From Fidelibacterota bacterium (lineage in GTDB: Bacteria > Fidelibacterota > Marinisomatia > Marinisomatales > Marinisomataceae): a stretch of DNA of 64,000 nucleotides. The stretch lies in assembly GCA_019650355.1 (NCBI GenBank), contig BOWX01000002.1, positions 124,001 through 188,000 of the forward strand. The letters run 5' to 3'. Position 1 is the first letter of the stretch. Every line of letters begins with the position of its first letter. The position numbers and the translations under genes were made by a program. The notes under the pieces were generated by a model, which ran no database searches, was not told the DNA's origin, and was given only the letters and a program-made list of their open reading frames with translations. Positions 47,261 to 55,054 of this stretch are shown piece by piece.

Positions 47261-47866
47261 ATGGAAACATCTACTGGACAGTCAGAAACTAGAATTATTG
47301 CTTCAACAAATGTTTTCCAAATAGAAAAAATTGAGAAAATCGGTAAAGCTGATTATCCAAAACTGATTGAAATATCATTACACCTTGCTAAAGAATACGG
47401 GAAACAAGCAGTCTTCACAAAAGCTTCTATTGAAAAATACTTTAATACTGAAAAATCTCTTCCTTTTATTGCAAGATATCAAAACGAAATTATTGGATAC
47501 ATTATTGGAATCCCTTTAGAAGAACTTACCATGGAGCCTTGGGCATTGAATGATGAAAATTATGGTAAGCACAACACCTTGTATACTTATGCTTTTGTTA
47601 TAATGGAAAAATATAAGTCCAATGGATATGCTAAAATGTTAAAAAGAGTCTATTTAAGCTGGGCGCAAAAACGAGACAGAATAAAATATATTACAGGTCA
47701 TGTTTTATCTGGTACTGCTGATACAAAGGATAATAGCATAAAGATAATATCTTTCGAAGAAAACTGGCAAGGTACTGGGAAGTCATTTGAATATTATAGA
47801 AGATCTTTTGATGAAGGTGTTGAGAGTTCTATCTTTAGTCCGCCATTCGAAATAATAGTAGAGTAA
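47261..47866 (+). CDS. GNAT-family N-acetyltransferase
   Basis: A 201-residue acetyltransferase-like protein. The core reads LPFIARYQNEIIGYIIGIPLEEL (beta strands before the acetyl-CoA site), then NTLYTYAFVIMEKYKSNGYAKMLKRVYLSW, in which KSNGYAKML corresponds to the pyrophosphate-binding loop (RxxGxG/A). The substrate is unknown. It stands alone on the plus strand between divergent pyrF and a convergent symporter whose stop is directly adjacent, a pattern typical of single-gene units in this genome. Confidence 0.75.
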   Translation: METSTGQSETRIIASTNVFQIEKIEKIGKADYPKLIEISLHLAKEYGKQAVFTKASIEKYFNTEKSLPFIARYQNEIIGYIIGIPLEELTMEPWALNDENYGKHNTLYTYAFVIMEKYKSNGYAKMLKRVYLSWAQKRDRIKYITGHVLSGTADTKDNSIKIISFEENWQGTGKSFEYYRRSFDEGVESSIFSPPFEIIVE

Positions 47867-49255
47867 TTATTTTTTCAAATAACTTATAAGAACTAAAGAA
47901 GTTGATGAAATTGCGAGTGCCGGCATAACAGCCTCATCTAAACTCCACTGATTTCCAAAATATACTGTAGCAACTATACCTGAGAGTATTGAGCAAATAG
48001 CACCATACTTTGTTGCTTTATCCCAAAAGAATGCAGCCAAAAGAGTTGGAGTAATTGCAGTTCCATAAATTGTAAATGCATATAGTGCTTTTTCAAAAAT
48101 AGTTGTATCAGCGGCAAACATTCTTGAAACCCAATACGAAAAGAATCCTAATGCTAACACTAAAATTCTACTGAGTGTAACAATCATTTTATCTGAATAT
48201 TTTTTATTTGAGTACTTTAAGTAAATATCATTGATCAAAATAGTTGTAGGTACCAATAAAAAGGAGTCTGCAGTCGAAATTATTATACCAATAATTGTAG
48301 CAAGCATAATTGCACCTACGATAGGTGGAAGGAAATTGTATGCAGCATAAATTAATACATGTGATTCTTTTGCAATATCCGTAATCATACTTGAACTAAT
48401 CCAAGCATTTGCAATAATTAAAGATTCTAAAATGACTACAGCAAAGAATAAAAGGAAGGTTGCCTTTTGAGCTGATTTAACGGATTCACTTGCAAAAAAT
48501 CTTTGATACATATTCGCATCTCCGAGAATCAATAAAAATGAAGGTAATGTAAAATTAACTACATCTCTAAATGATAAAACGCCAAATAAAGACATATTGT
48601 TTGGCATACCTTTATTTTCAAAGCTCATTGCCATTCCTTCAAATCCACCAGCTTGAAAAAATAGAATTGGTAATGCTATAATGAAGCAAGTAATCATCAA
48701 AATACCATTTGCTACATCTGTATAAGCAACGCTCAATAGTCCAGCTAATACTGTATAAGCAACAATAAATAATGCTGCAATAATAGTTGCCTGATCCAAA
48801 GATAGGTTTGAACCCAAGTTGTCATGAAAAATAGTATAAATAACTGCTCCACCAGCGTTAAACTGATAACTTACAATCACTAAATAAGCTGTTAGGAGTG
48901 CAACTACAGATAAAATCATTGCAACATCACCAAAATGTGATCCAATAATTTCTGGTACTGTTAATTTTTCAGATGCTCTTGCTTTACCTGCAATTTTTGT
49001 AAGTGCTAAAACACCAAGCATTCCTCCAATTGGCAACAAAAAGCCAGCTGCACCAATTTCAAATGTTTTTCCTGCGTTACCAAGGACTGAACCAGTACCC
49101 ATCCATGTTGCTGCCATGGTTCCAACTAATATCCATGGAGATAATGATCTTCCTGCAACTGAAAAATCTTCCTGATTCTTTATGGAATCTGATTTACTAA
49201 AACCGATCCAAAGTAATGCAACAAGATAAATTGATATAATTAGGTAATAAATCAT
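47867..49255 (-). CDS. Sodium:solute symporter (SSS family)
   Basis: A 462-residue inner-membrane transporter of the SSS family with about thirteen membrane helices. Diagnostic pieces are FSVAGRSLSPWILVGTMAATWMGTGS, seen as VAGRSLSPW and TWMGTGS, the SSS core AVAYTDVANGILM and the sodium-site region IISTADSFLLVPTTI. The transported solute (sugar, organic acid, proline or pantothenate) cannot be read from sequence. It begins 39 bases from a divergent dicarboxylate/amino-acid symporter. Confidence 0.88.
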   Translation of the reverse strand: MIYYLIISIYLVALLWIGFSKSDSIKNQEDFSVAGRSLSPWILVGTMAATWMGTGSVLGNAGKTFEIGAAGFLLPIGGMLGVLALTKIAGKARASEKLTVPEIIGSHFGDVAMILSVVALLTAYLVIVSYQFNAGGAVIYTIFHDNLGSNLSLDQATIIAALFIVAYTVLAGLLSVAYTDVANGILMITCFIIALPILFFQAGGFEGMAMSFENKGMPNNMSLFGVLSFRDVVNFTLPSFLLILGDANMYQRFFASESVKSAQKATFLLFFAVVILESLIIANAWISSSMITDIAKESHVLIYAAYNFLPPIVGAIMLATIIGIIISTADSFLLVPTTILINDIYLKYSNKKYSDKMIVTLSRILVLALGFFSYWVSRMFAADTTIFEKALYAFTIYGTAITPTLLAAFFWDKATKYGAICSILSGIVATVYFGNQWSLDEAVMPALAISSTSLVLISYLKK

Positions 49256-49294
49256 TGTAATAGTTTACACATAATACATATATTATTTTTACAA

Positions 49295-50557
49295 ATGCAA
49301 TTACATTGGAAAATAATTATTGGATTAGTTTTAGGAGCTATTTACGGTATTTTAAGTGCAGTAAATGGCTGGAATGGTTTTACATCAGACTTCATTTCCC
49401 CTTTTGGAACAATATTTCTTAATCTTTTAAAATTAATTGCAGTTCCATTGGTTGTTTCTTCATTAATAACTGGAGTGGCGTCATTGTCTGATACTAGAAA
49501 ACTATCAAGAATTGGTTGGAAGACTATTGCGCTCTACATTTCAACAACTGCAGTAGCAGTTAGTATTGGACTCATATTAGTTAATTTGCTTGAGCCTGGA
49601 AATGCGATTCCAGAAAGCTATCAAGAAAGTTTATCAAGCGAATACTTTAATACTGCAGCAGATAAACAAGAAGCTGCAGCATCAATTCAACAAAATAGAG
49701 GACCTCTTCAACCGATGGTAGATATGGTTCCTGGTAATATTTTTTCTGCTGCATCGAATAACAGAAATATGCTTCAAGTAGTTTTCATTTCATTGATATT
49801 TGGAATTGCTCTAATCGGAATTGATAGAAAATACTCAAAACCAGTTTTAGAGTTTTTAGAAGGTATAAATCAAATGATTATTAAACTAGTTGAAATGATA
49901 ATGTATTTTGCTCCTTTTGGAGTATTTGCATTGATTGCTAAAACAATTAGTTCTGTTTCTGGTGATATTTCTCAAATAAGTGAAATTCTTTCTGCTTTAG
50001 TTTTTTATATGGGTGTTGTGATTCTTGGTCTTTTTGTTCATATGGGAATAACCTACATGACACTACTAAAGATTTTTACAACCATGGATATAAAACATTT
50101 TCTTAAATCTATGGCACCTGTACAGCTTTTAGGATTTTCAACAAGTTCAAGTGGAGCAACCTTGCCAGTAACTATGAAGCGTTGTGAAAAGGATCTTGGA
50201 ATTTCGGAGGAAATTTCATCATTTGTGTTGCCTTTAGGAGCAACAATTAATATGGATGGAACTGCATTGTATCAAGGAGTAGCAGCAGTCTTCATTGCGC
50301 AAGCAGTCGGCATGGATTTAACATTAGCTAACCAATTTACGATTGTGGCTACCGCTGTTTTAGCATCCATAGGAACTGCAGCTGTTCCAGGAGCAGGAAT
50401 CATCATGCTGATTATTATTTTAGAAGCTATTAATGTACCAAGTGAAGGAATTGCCCTTATTCTAGGTGTAGATAGAATTCTTGATATGATTAGAACTGCT
50501 ACAAACGTCACTGGAGATGCGACAGTTGCTAGCGTGATGGATTCTTTAGAGCGCTAA
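49295..50557 (+). CDS. Dicarboxylate/amino acid:cation symporter (DAACS, GltP/DctA-like)
   Basis: A 420-residue GltPh-fold transporter of glutamate, aspartate or C4-dicarboxylates. The hairpin HP1 motif STSSSGATLPVTM, the NMDGT motif in ATINMDGTALYQG, HP2 region AAVPGAGIIML and DRILDMIRTATNVTGDATVAS are all present. The Asp in GDATVAS is the residue that in glutamate carriers binds the amino group; a conserved Arg follows in many glutamate forms but not obviously here, so dicarboxylate versus glutamate is open. It overlaps the convergent hflX by 29 bases. Confidence 0.93.
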   Translation: MQLHWKIIIGLVLGAIYGILSAVNGWNGFTSDFISPFGTIFLNLLKLIAVPLVVSSLITGVASLSDTRKLSRIGWKTIALYISTTAVAVSIGLILVNLLEPGNAIPESYQESLSSEYFNTAADKQEAAASIQQNRGPLQPMVDMVPGNIFSAASNNRNMLQVVFISLIFGIALIGIDRKYSKPVLEFLEGINQMIIKLVEMIMYFAPFGVFALIAKTISSVSGDISQISEILSALVFYMGVVILGLFVHMGITYMTLLKIFTTMDIKHFLKSMAPVQLLGFSTSSSGATLPVTMKRCEKDLGISEEISSFVLPLGATINMDGTALYQGVAAVFIAQAVGMDLTLANQFTIVATAVLASIGTAAVPGAGIIMLIIILEAINVPSEGIALILGVDRILDMIRTATNVTGDATVASVMDSLER

Positions 50558-51641
50558 CCCATTCTTCATATTTTTCTGCAATTGTATCTTTTATATCTGA
50601 AATCTGTAACGATCTTGTTGCAGAAACCATTAAACTATCTGGAAACGATTGCTTTAAATAAGAAATTTTTTCAGGATCTACTAAATCAACCTTGTTAAAA
50701 ACATATTTATAATCAATTTCATTAGCATTTATCTCCTTTAAAACACTTTTGATTGTTTCTATTTCATTGAACAAATCTTGTGAATTTGCATCAAGAACGA
50801 TTAATAATAAATTTGAATCAACCACTTCTTGAAGCGTAGATTTGAAACTGGCGATTAAATTATCAGGAAGATTTCTAATGAAACCAACTGTATCACTTAA
50901 AAGGACATAATTATTATCACCAATAAATAATCTTCTAACAGTAGTGTCCAAAGTTGCAAATAACTGATTTCTGATTAATACATCACTTTTAGTGACTGAT
51001 TTCATTAAAGATGATTTTCCTACATTTGTGTATCCAACAAATGACGTTCTAAAAAATGACTTTCTCTTTTTACTTTGTACCTGTCTTTCGGAGTCGATAC
51101 TCTTAAGTTTTTTCTTTAGTAAAGAAATCTTTTTTCGAATAATTCTTCTATCAACCTCAATCTGTGTTTCACCAGCACCTGCCCTTGTTCCAAATCCTCC
51201 CATCTGCCTTTCAAGGTGAGTCCATAATCTGGTCAACCTGGGTAATTGGTATTGCAATCTAGCTAGTTCAACTTGTGTTTTAGATTCTTTTGATTTTGCA
51301 TTTCTAAAAAATATTTCAAGTATTACGCCAGGCCTGTCTAAGAGCTTAATGTCTTTATTTAATTTTTGAAAATTTTTCGTTTGAACAGGACTTAAGTCTT
51401 CATCAAAAATTATATAATCCACTCCAAGCATTTTAGCCTGCTCAATTACTTGTTTTGCTTTTCCACTTCCAATGAAATAAGTAGGATTTATAGTGTTTAT
51501 TTTTTGTTCAACTACTCCTTTTACTTTTACACCAAGAGTAGATATGAGTAATGATATTTCCTCAACACTATTATGATAATTCTTACTGCTTTTCCATATT
51601 CTTGGAGCAACAACTATCGCTGTTTCAATCTTACGATTCAT
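50529..51641 (-). CDS. hflX: Ribosome-associated GTPase HflX
   Basis: GTPase that splits stalled or hibernating ribosomes after stress. The 370 residues have the N-terminal HflX domain (KVKGVVEQKINTINPTYFIGSGK, seen in pieces such as YFIGSGKAKQV and FDEDLSPVQ), a helical linker (GAGETQIEVDRR) and the G domain with P-loop GYTNVGKSSLMK, G3 DTVGFIRNLP and G4 NKVDLVD. It closes a minus-strand run and overlaps the upstream lipoprotein gene by 11 bases. The 29-base convergent overlap with the symporter is entirely coding on both strands. Confidence 0.94.
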   Translation of the reverse strand: MNRKIETAIVVAPRIWKSSKNYHNSVEEISLLISTLGVKVKGVVEQKINTINPTYFIGSGKAKQVIEQAKMLGVDYIIFDEDLSPVQTKNFQKLNKDIKLLDRPGVILEIFFRNAKSKESKTQVELARLQYQLPRLTRLWTHLERQMGGFGTRAGAGETQIEVDRRIIRKKISLLKKKLKSIDSERQVQSKKRKSFFRTSFVGYTNVGKSSLMKSVTKSDVLIRNQLFATLDTTVRRLFIGDNNYVLLSDTVGFIRNLPDNLIASFKSTLQEVVDSNLLLIVLDANSQDLFNEIETIKSVLKEINANEIDYKYVFNKVDLVDPEKISYLKQSFPDSLMVSATRSLQISDIKDTIAEKYEEWVSALKNPSR

Positions 51642-52575
51642 TTACTACAATTTGATTGAAAACAAGCTCTATAAAAATATCGTAAATGAATTCATTAAAA
51701 ATATTATTTGTCCATTCTTCATCAATTTTGGTAGCCAAGAATATTACATTAGAACCTAAAATATTTTTTTTAATTACAAGCGGATCATTGGTTGAAATAT
51801 TGAAAGAAGCTTCATCAGAGTTATAATCTTTTAATTCATAAAATCTATATACTTGAAATGCTTTGCTATTATTAGATAAATATTTAACTGGATATTCTTC
51901 TTCAAATTTAAAGAACTGATTTTTTGAAGTACCTCTTAATGCTTTAACTTTTGGATAATCGAGAGTTTTAGATAGATATTCACTATCGACATTGTCTATA
52001 AAATATAAAATGGGTTTTTTCCCTAACATAAATTTTTGAATCTCTCTAATTAAGTTATCAGAAAAATCTTTTATACCTTCAACTATTAAAATATCATATC
52101 CAGAAAAATCATACTTTTTGAAACTTTCAGTTTTAACTATATCATATTGAAATAACCGGTTATTATCCAACAAACTAGCAAAACTACTTTCATTGTCATT
52201 AAGTATAATTACTCTTTGCTGTTTTCTAGGCTCAACTTTTATAGAGAAGCTATTAATAGATAATCCGTCTTGCTTTAAATCAATTAATACTGAATCAGCA
52301 TCAATACTTACAGGAATATTTCTTACATGAGTATTCAATGAGTCCGAACCAAAATCAAATTTTCCATTTATTTTATCATTAGTTGACCAATGCATCTCAA
52401 TATTTCTTAAATCAGGATTATGATAGCTCAGCTTTACTTGCAAAGAATCAGAATCAACTAATTTGTAGTCATTTACCATAATGTTAAAATCAATATCCTT
52501 AGATATTGCTATTTCTGAAGAATCATTATTACATGACATGAGAAAAAAAGAAACTAAAAATAAACTTCGGATCAT
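51631..52575 (-). CDS. Lipoprotein of unknown function
   Basis: A 314-residue protein with a signal peptide and lipobox (SFFLMSC), so it should be lipid-anchored. I do not recognise a named family. The region about residues 30-115 looks like a beta-sandwich (alternating hydrophobic strands, SDSLQVKLSYHN), and about 120-310 looks alpha/beta, with RVIILNDNESSFASLLD, YDILIVEGIKDFSD and KKPILYFIDN resembling a flavodoxin-like or glutamine-amidotransferase-like fold without an evident catalytic Cys-His-Glu set. Proteins with such a fold occur next to BatA/von Willebrand-type genes in Bacteroidetes, which is only a loose analogy. It overlaps hflX and the PASTA gene. Confidence 0.6.
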   Translation of the reverse strand: MIRSLFLVSFFLMSCNNDSSEIAISKDIDFNIMVNDYKLVDSDSLQVKLSYHNPDLRNIEMHWSTNDKINGKFDFGSDSLNTHVRNIPVSIDADSVLIDLKQDGLSINSFSIKVEPRKQQRVIILNDNESSFASLLDNNRLFQYDIVKTESFKKYDFSGYDILIVEGIKDFSDNLIREIQKFMLGKKPILYFIDNVDSEYLSKTLDYPKVKALRGTSKNQFFKFEEEYPVKYLSNNSKAFQVYRFYELKDYNSDEASFNISTNDPLVIKKNILGSNVIFLATKIDEEWTNNIFNEFIYDIFIELVFNQIVVNES

Positions 52576-53291
52576 TTTGCTATTACTAAGTTAATTTTTG
52601 AACCTTGAGAAACCTTCGTTCCTTCCTTTGGACTTTGATTTAATACTGTATTTGGTAAAAACTTTTTGTTTTCAACATATTGAATTTTTCCTTCAAAGAA
52701 ACCTCTTTCCTCAATGATTTTAAGTGCTTCGCTAAGAAAAATTCCTTGAAAATCAGGAACATCTACTAAATCATTAGGTGCTAATCCATTACTGACTTCA
52801 ATTCGAACACCAAATCCTTTTCTTATGCTATCGTTTTCTGTTGGACTTTGCCAAGAAACTATGCCTTTAGGATATTTTGAACTGAACGAATAATAAATTG
52901 AGTCCAACTCAATACCATTTTGATCCAATTCGATTTCTGCAGCTCTTAATGTTTTACCTAAAAGAGATGGAACAATAATTTTTTGATTAAATTGGGTAAT
53001 TTTAACTTTGATTGATCTTCCAAGCTTTACTTCTTTACCAGATGTTGGAAATTGTTCAATTACTATATTTGGATTTAAGTCATTTGTAAAAATTGTATCA
53101 GCTATTACAACCTCTATACCTTCTGATTTTGACAACTGATTTGCTTCATCTAATGTTAAGCCCTCTAAATCTGGAATTACTACTACATTTCGTGCATTAA
53201 TATATAATGGCATTAGAATAAAATTAAATGTCATTAATACTATCACGCCAGTGACAAGAAAAATTGATAAATTTTTAAGTAGATTTTTCAT
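52572..53291 (-). CDS. Membrane-anchored protein with three PASTA domains, no kinase
   Basis: A 239-residue protein with one N-terminal membrane helix (about 10-28) and three consecutive PASTA domains (about 36-102, 103-172 and 173-239), each starting VIPDLEGLTLDEA, VPSLLGKTLRAA or VPDFQGIFLSEA and closing with a G..V.I..S/T strand. PASTA domains bind unlinked muropeptides or the stem of peptidoglycan. There is no kinase domain, unlike PrkC/PknB. It lies just after def-fmt, where several Gram-positive genomes carry the PASTA kinase. Its role as a wall sensor or scaffold is inferred. It overlaps fmt by four bases. Confidence 0.85.
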   Translation of the reverse strand: MKNLLKNLSIFLVTGVIVLMTFNFILMPLYINARNVVVIPDLEGLTLDEANQLSKSEGIEVVIADTIFTNDLNPNIVIEQFPTSGKEVKLGRSIKVKITQFNQKIIVPSLLGKTLRAAEIELDQNGIELDSIYYSFSSKYPKGIVSWQSPTENDSIRKGFGVRIEVSNGLAPNDLVDVPDFQGIFLSEALKIIEERGFFEGKIQYVENKKFLPNTVLNQSPKEGTKVSQGSKINLVIAK

Positions 53292-54226
53292 ATAAGAATA
53301 TTTGAACCTAAATCTTGATAACCTACAATAAAATCTTTCGAATCCATTGCTTTTTTACCCTCTAATTGTACGTTATGAAGCCTTAATGCATTTTGACCAC
53401 ACTGAACGTCGAAAAAATTTTTATCTACATGATATATAGAACCAATTTCGTGATTATTATCATTATTAATTGACTCAGCTTTGAAGATTTTTAATCTTTT
53501 GCTATTTATGGTAGTAAAAGCACCAGGTGTTGGCGAGAAAGCCCTCACTTTAGCCAGTATTGTATCTGACTTATCACTCCAATTAATTTTTAAATCATCC
53601 TTTGAAATTTTAGGTGCCAAAGTAGCCATACTATTATCTTGTTCGATTAATTCTGAAGAATGGTGCAAACATTTATTAATTGAAGATTCAATAAGATCTG
53701 CTCCAGCTTCACTTAGTTTTTTTGATAAAGAACCATAATTATCATCTTTTGTTATTTCAATTTTTAATTGATCAATTATTTTTCCAGTATCAACTTTCGG
53801 TTCTATCAAAAAAGTGGAGACTCCTGTTGAATCTTCTTGATTTAATAATGCATGTTGAATTGGTGCGGCTCCTCTATATTTTGGTAGCAATGAAGAATGG
53901 ATATTAATGGATCCATATTTAGGTATATCCAGTAAAGACTTTGGAAGAATTCTATACGCAACTACTACAAAAAAATCAGGATTTAAATCTTTAAGTCGAT
54001 CAATAAAACTTGCGTCATTCAAATCTACGCCTTCAATAATTTTTAAATTCTCTTCCTTAGCTAAAGTCATCACAGGTGTATCAAGAATTTTTTGTCCACG
54101 ACCCATTTTTTTTGATTTGTTTGTAACAACTGCTTTAAGATTAAAACTGTTATTACAAGCTAGAAGAGTTGGGTTTGAAAAATCAGTATTACCAAAAAAA
54201 ATTATATTTATATCTTTATTTGACAT
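53288..54226 (-). CDS. fmt: Methionyl-tRNA formyltransferase
   Basis: Formylates initiator Met-tRNA. The 312 residues have INIIFFGNTDFSNPTLLA at the N-terminus, VVAYRILPKSLLDIPKYGSINIHSSLLPKYRGAAPIQ, seen here as INIHSSLLPKYRG (the SLLPxxRG hallmark), and the IDTG-like KVDTGKIID, followed by the C-terminal tRNA-binding OB domain (VRAFSPTPGAFTTI). The Asn-His-Asp active-site set fits SINIHSS and the later DTG. It overlaps def by 11 bases. Confidence 0.95.
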   Translation of the reverse strand: MSNKDINIIFFGNTDFSNPTLLACNNSFNLKAVVTNKSKKMGRGQKILDTPVMTLAKEENLKIIEGVDLNDASFIDRLKDLNPDFFVVVAYRILPKSLLDIPKYGSINIHSSLLPKYRGAAPIQHALLNQEDSTGVSTFLIEPKVDTGKIIDQLKIEITKDDNYGSLSKKLSEAGADLIESSINKCLHHSSELIEQDNSMATLAPKISKDDLKINWSDKSDTILAKVRAFSPTPGAFTTINSKRLKIFKAESINNDNNHEIGSIYHVDKNFFDVQCGQNALRLHNVQLEGKKAMDSKDFIVGYQDLGSNILI

Positions 54227-54725
54227 TGCTTGATTTCATTAATTTAAGCGCCTTATCATATTTTAAAAGATCTGCAGGAGTAGCATAATCAGTTATTAAT
54301 TTTCCATCGAGATGATCATTTTCATGTTGAATAACTGTGGCTAAAAAGCCGCTAAAAACCTTTGTATGTTTTTCAAGGTTGTGATCTAAATACTCATATG
54401 TTATTGAATCATAGCGCTCTACATTGATTCTAATTTCAGGTAATGAAAGACATCCTTCAGAATCAACACAAGATCCTTCACCGCTAATTATTTTTCCATT
54501 GATAAATACTAAAGGAGATTCACATTCATCTGTGTGAGATATATCTACTACAAATATGCGCTTATTTATTCCAATTTGGTTTGCTGCTAGTCCAATACCA
54601 TCAAACTCATACATTGTATCGAATAAATCATCAATTAAACTTCTAATGTTTGAAAAGTCTGTTATATTTTTTGATATTGCTCTAAGAGCAGAATGACCAT
54701 ATGTAACTACTTTTTGAACTGCCAT
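54216..54725 (-). CDS. def: Peptide deformylase
   Basis: Fe/Zn enzyme that removes the formyl group from nascent proteins. The 169 residues carry the three motifs GIGLAANQIGI, EGCLSLPE (metal Cys) and QHENDHLDG (HExxH-type, metal His pair). They are intact, so the enzyme should be active. yajC lies three bases upstream and fmt follows with overlap, forming the classical def-fmt pair. Confidence 0.96.
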   Translation of the reverse strand: MAVQKVVTYGHSALRAISKNITDFSNIRSLIDDLFDTMYEFDGIGLAANQIGINKRIFVVDISHTDECESPLVFINGKIISGEGSCVDSEGCLSLPEIRINVERYDSITYEYLDHNLEKHTKVFSGFLATVIQHENDHLDGKLITDYATPADLLKYDKALKLMKSSNVK

Positions 54726-54728
54726 AAA

Positions 54729-55040
54729 TTATTTTGAGGAATTTTTAACTTTTGCAATTGCAACTTTATCAACAGTCATTTCATTTTCATTAGATATTTT
54801 TATAATTACAGTTTCACTTTTTACCGCAGTAACTTTTCCATGAATTCCTCCAATAGTCACTACTCTATCTCCTTTTGCTAAATTTTCTTGCATCAATTTT
54901 ACTGATTCTTGTTTTTTAGAATTAGGTCTTAGAATGAAATAGTATAACACTAAAAAAATTAGGAAGATTGGTAATTGGGAAAGAAAAATATCTAGAAAAG
55001 ATGCTTCGCTTTGTTGCATTATTATTATTTTTTGATTCAT
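54729..55040 (-). CDS. yajC: Preprotein translocase accessory subunit YajC
   Basis: A 103-residue protein with one N-terminal membrane helix (QLPIFLIFLVLYYFIL, then RPNSKKQ) followed by a small beta-rich cytoplasmic domain (NLAKGDRVVTIGGIHGKVTAV). YajC associates with SecDF in the inner membrane. secD and secF are not in the window. The start (MNQKIIIMQQSE) could be shorter, at the second Met. It lies between YfhO and def with short gaps. Confidence 0.92.
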   Translation of the reverse strand: MNQKIIIMQQSEASFLDIFLSQLPIFLIFLVLYYFILRPNSKKQESVKLMQENLAKGDRVVTIGGIHGKVTAVKSETVIIKISNENEMTVDKVAIAKVKNSSK

Positions 55041-55054
55041 GGACTAAAATTAGT

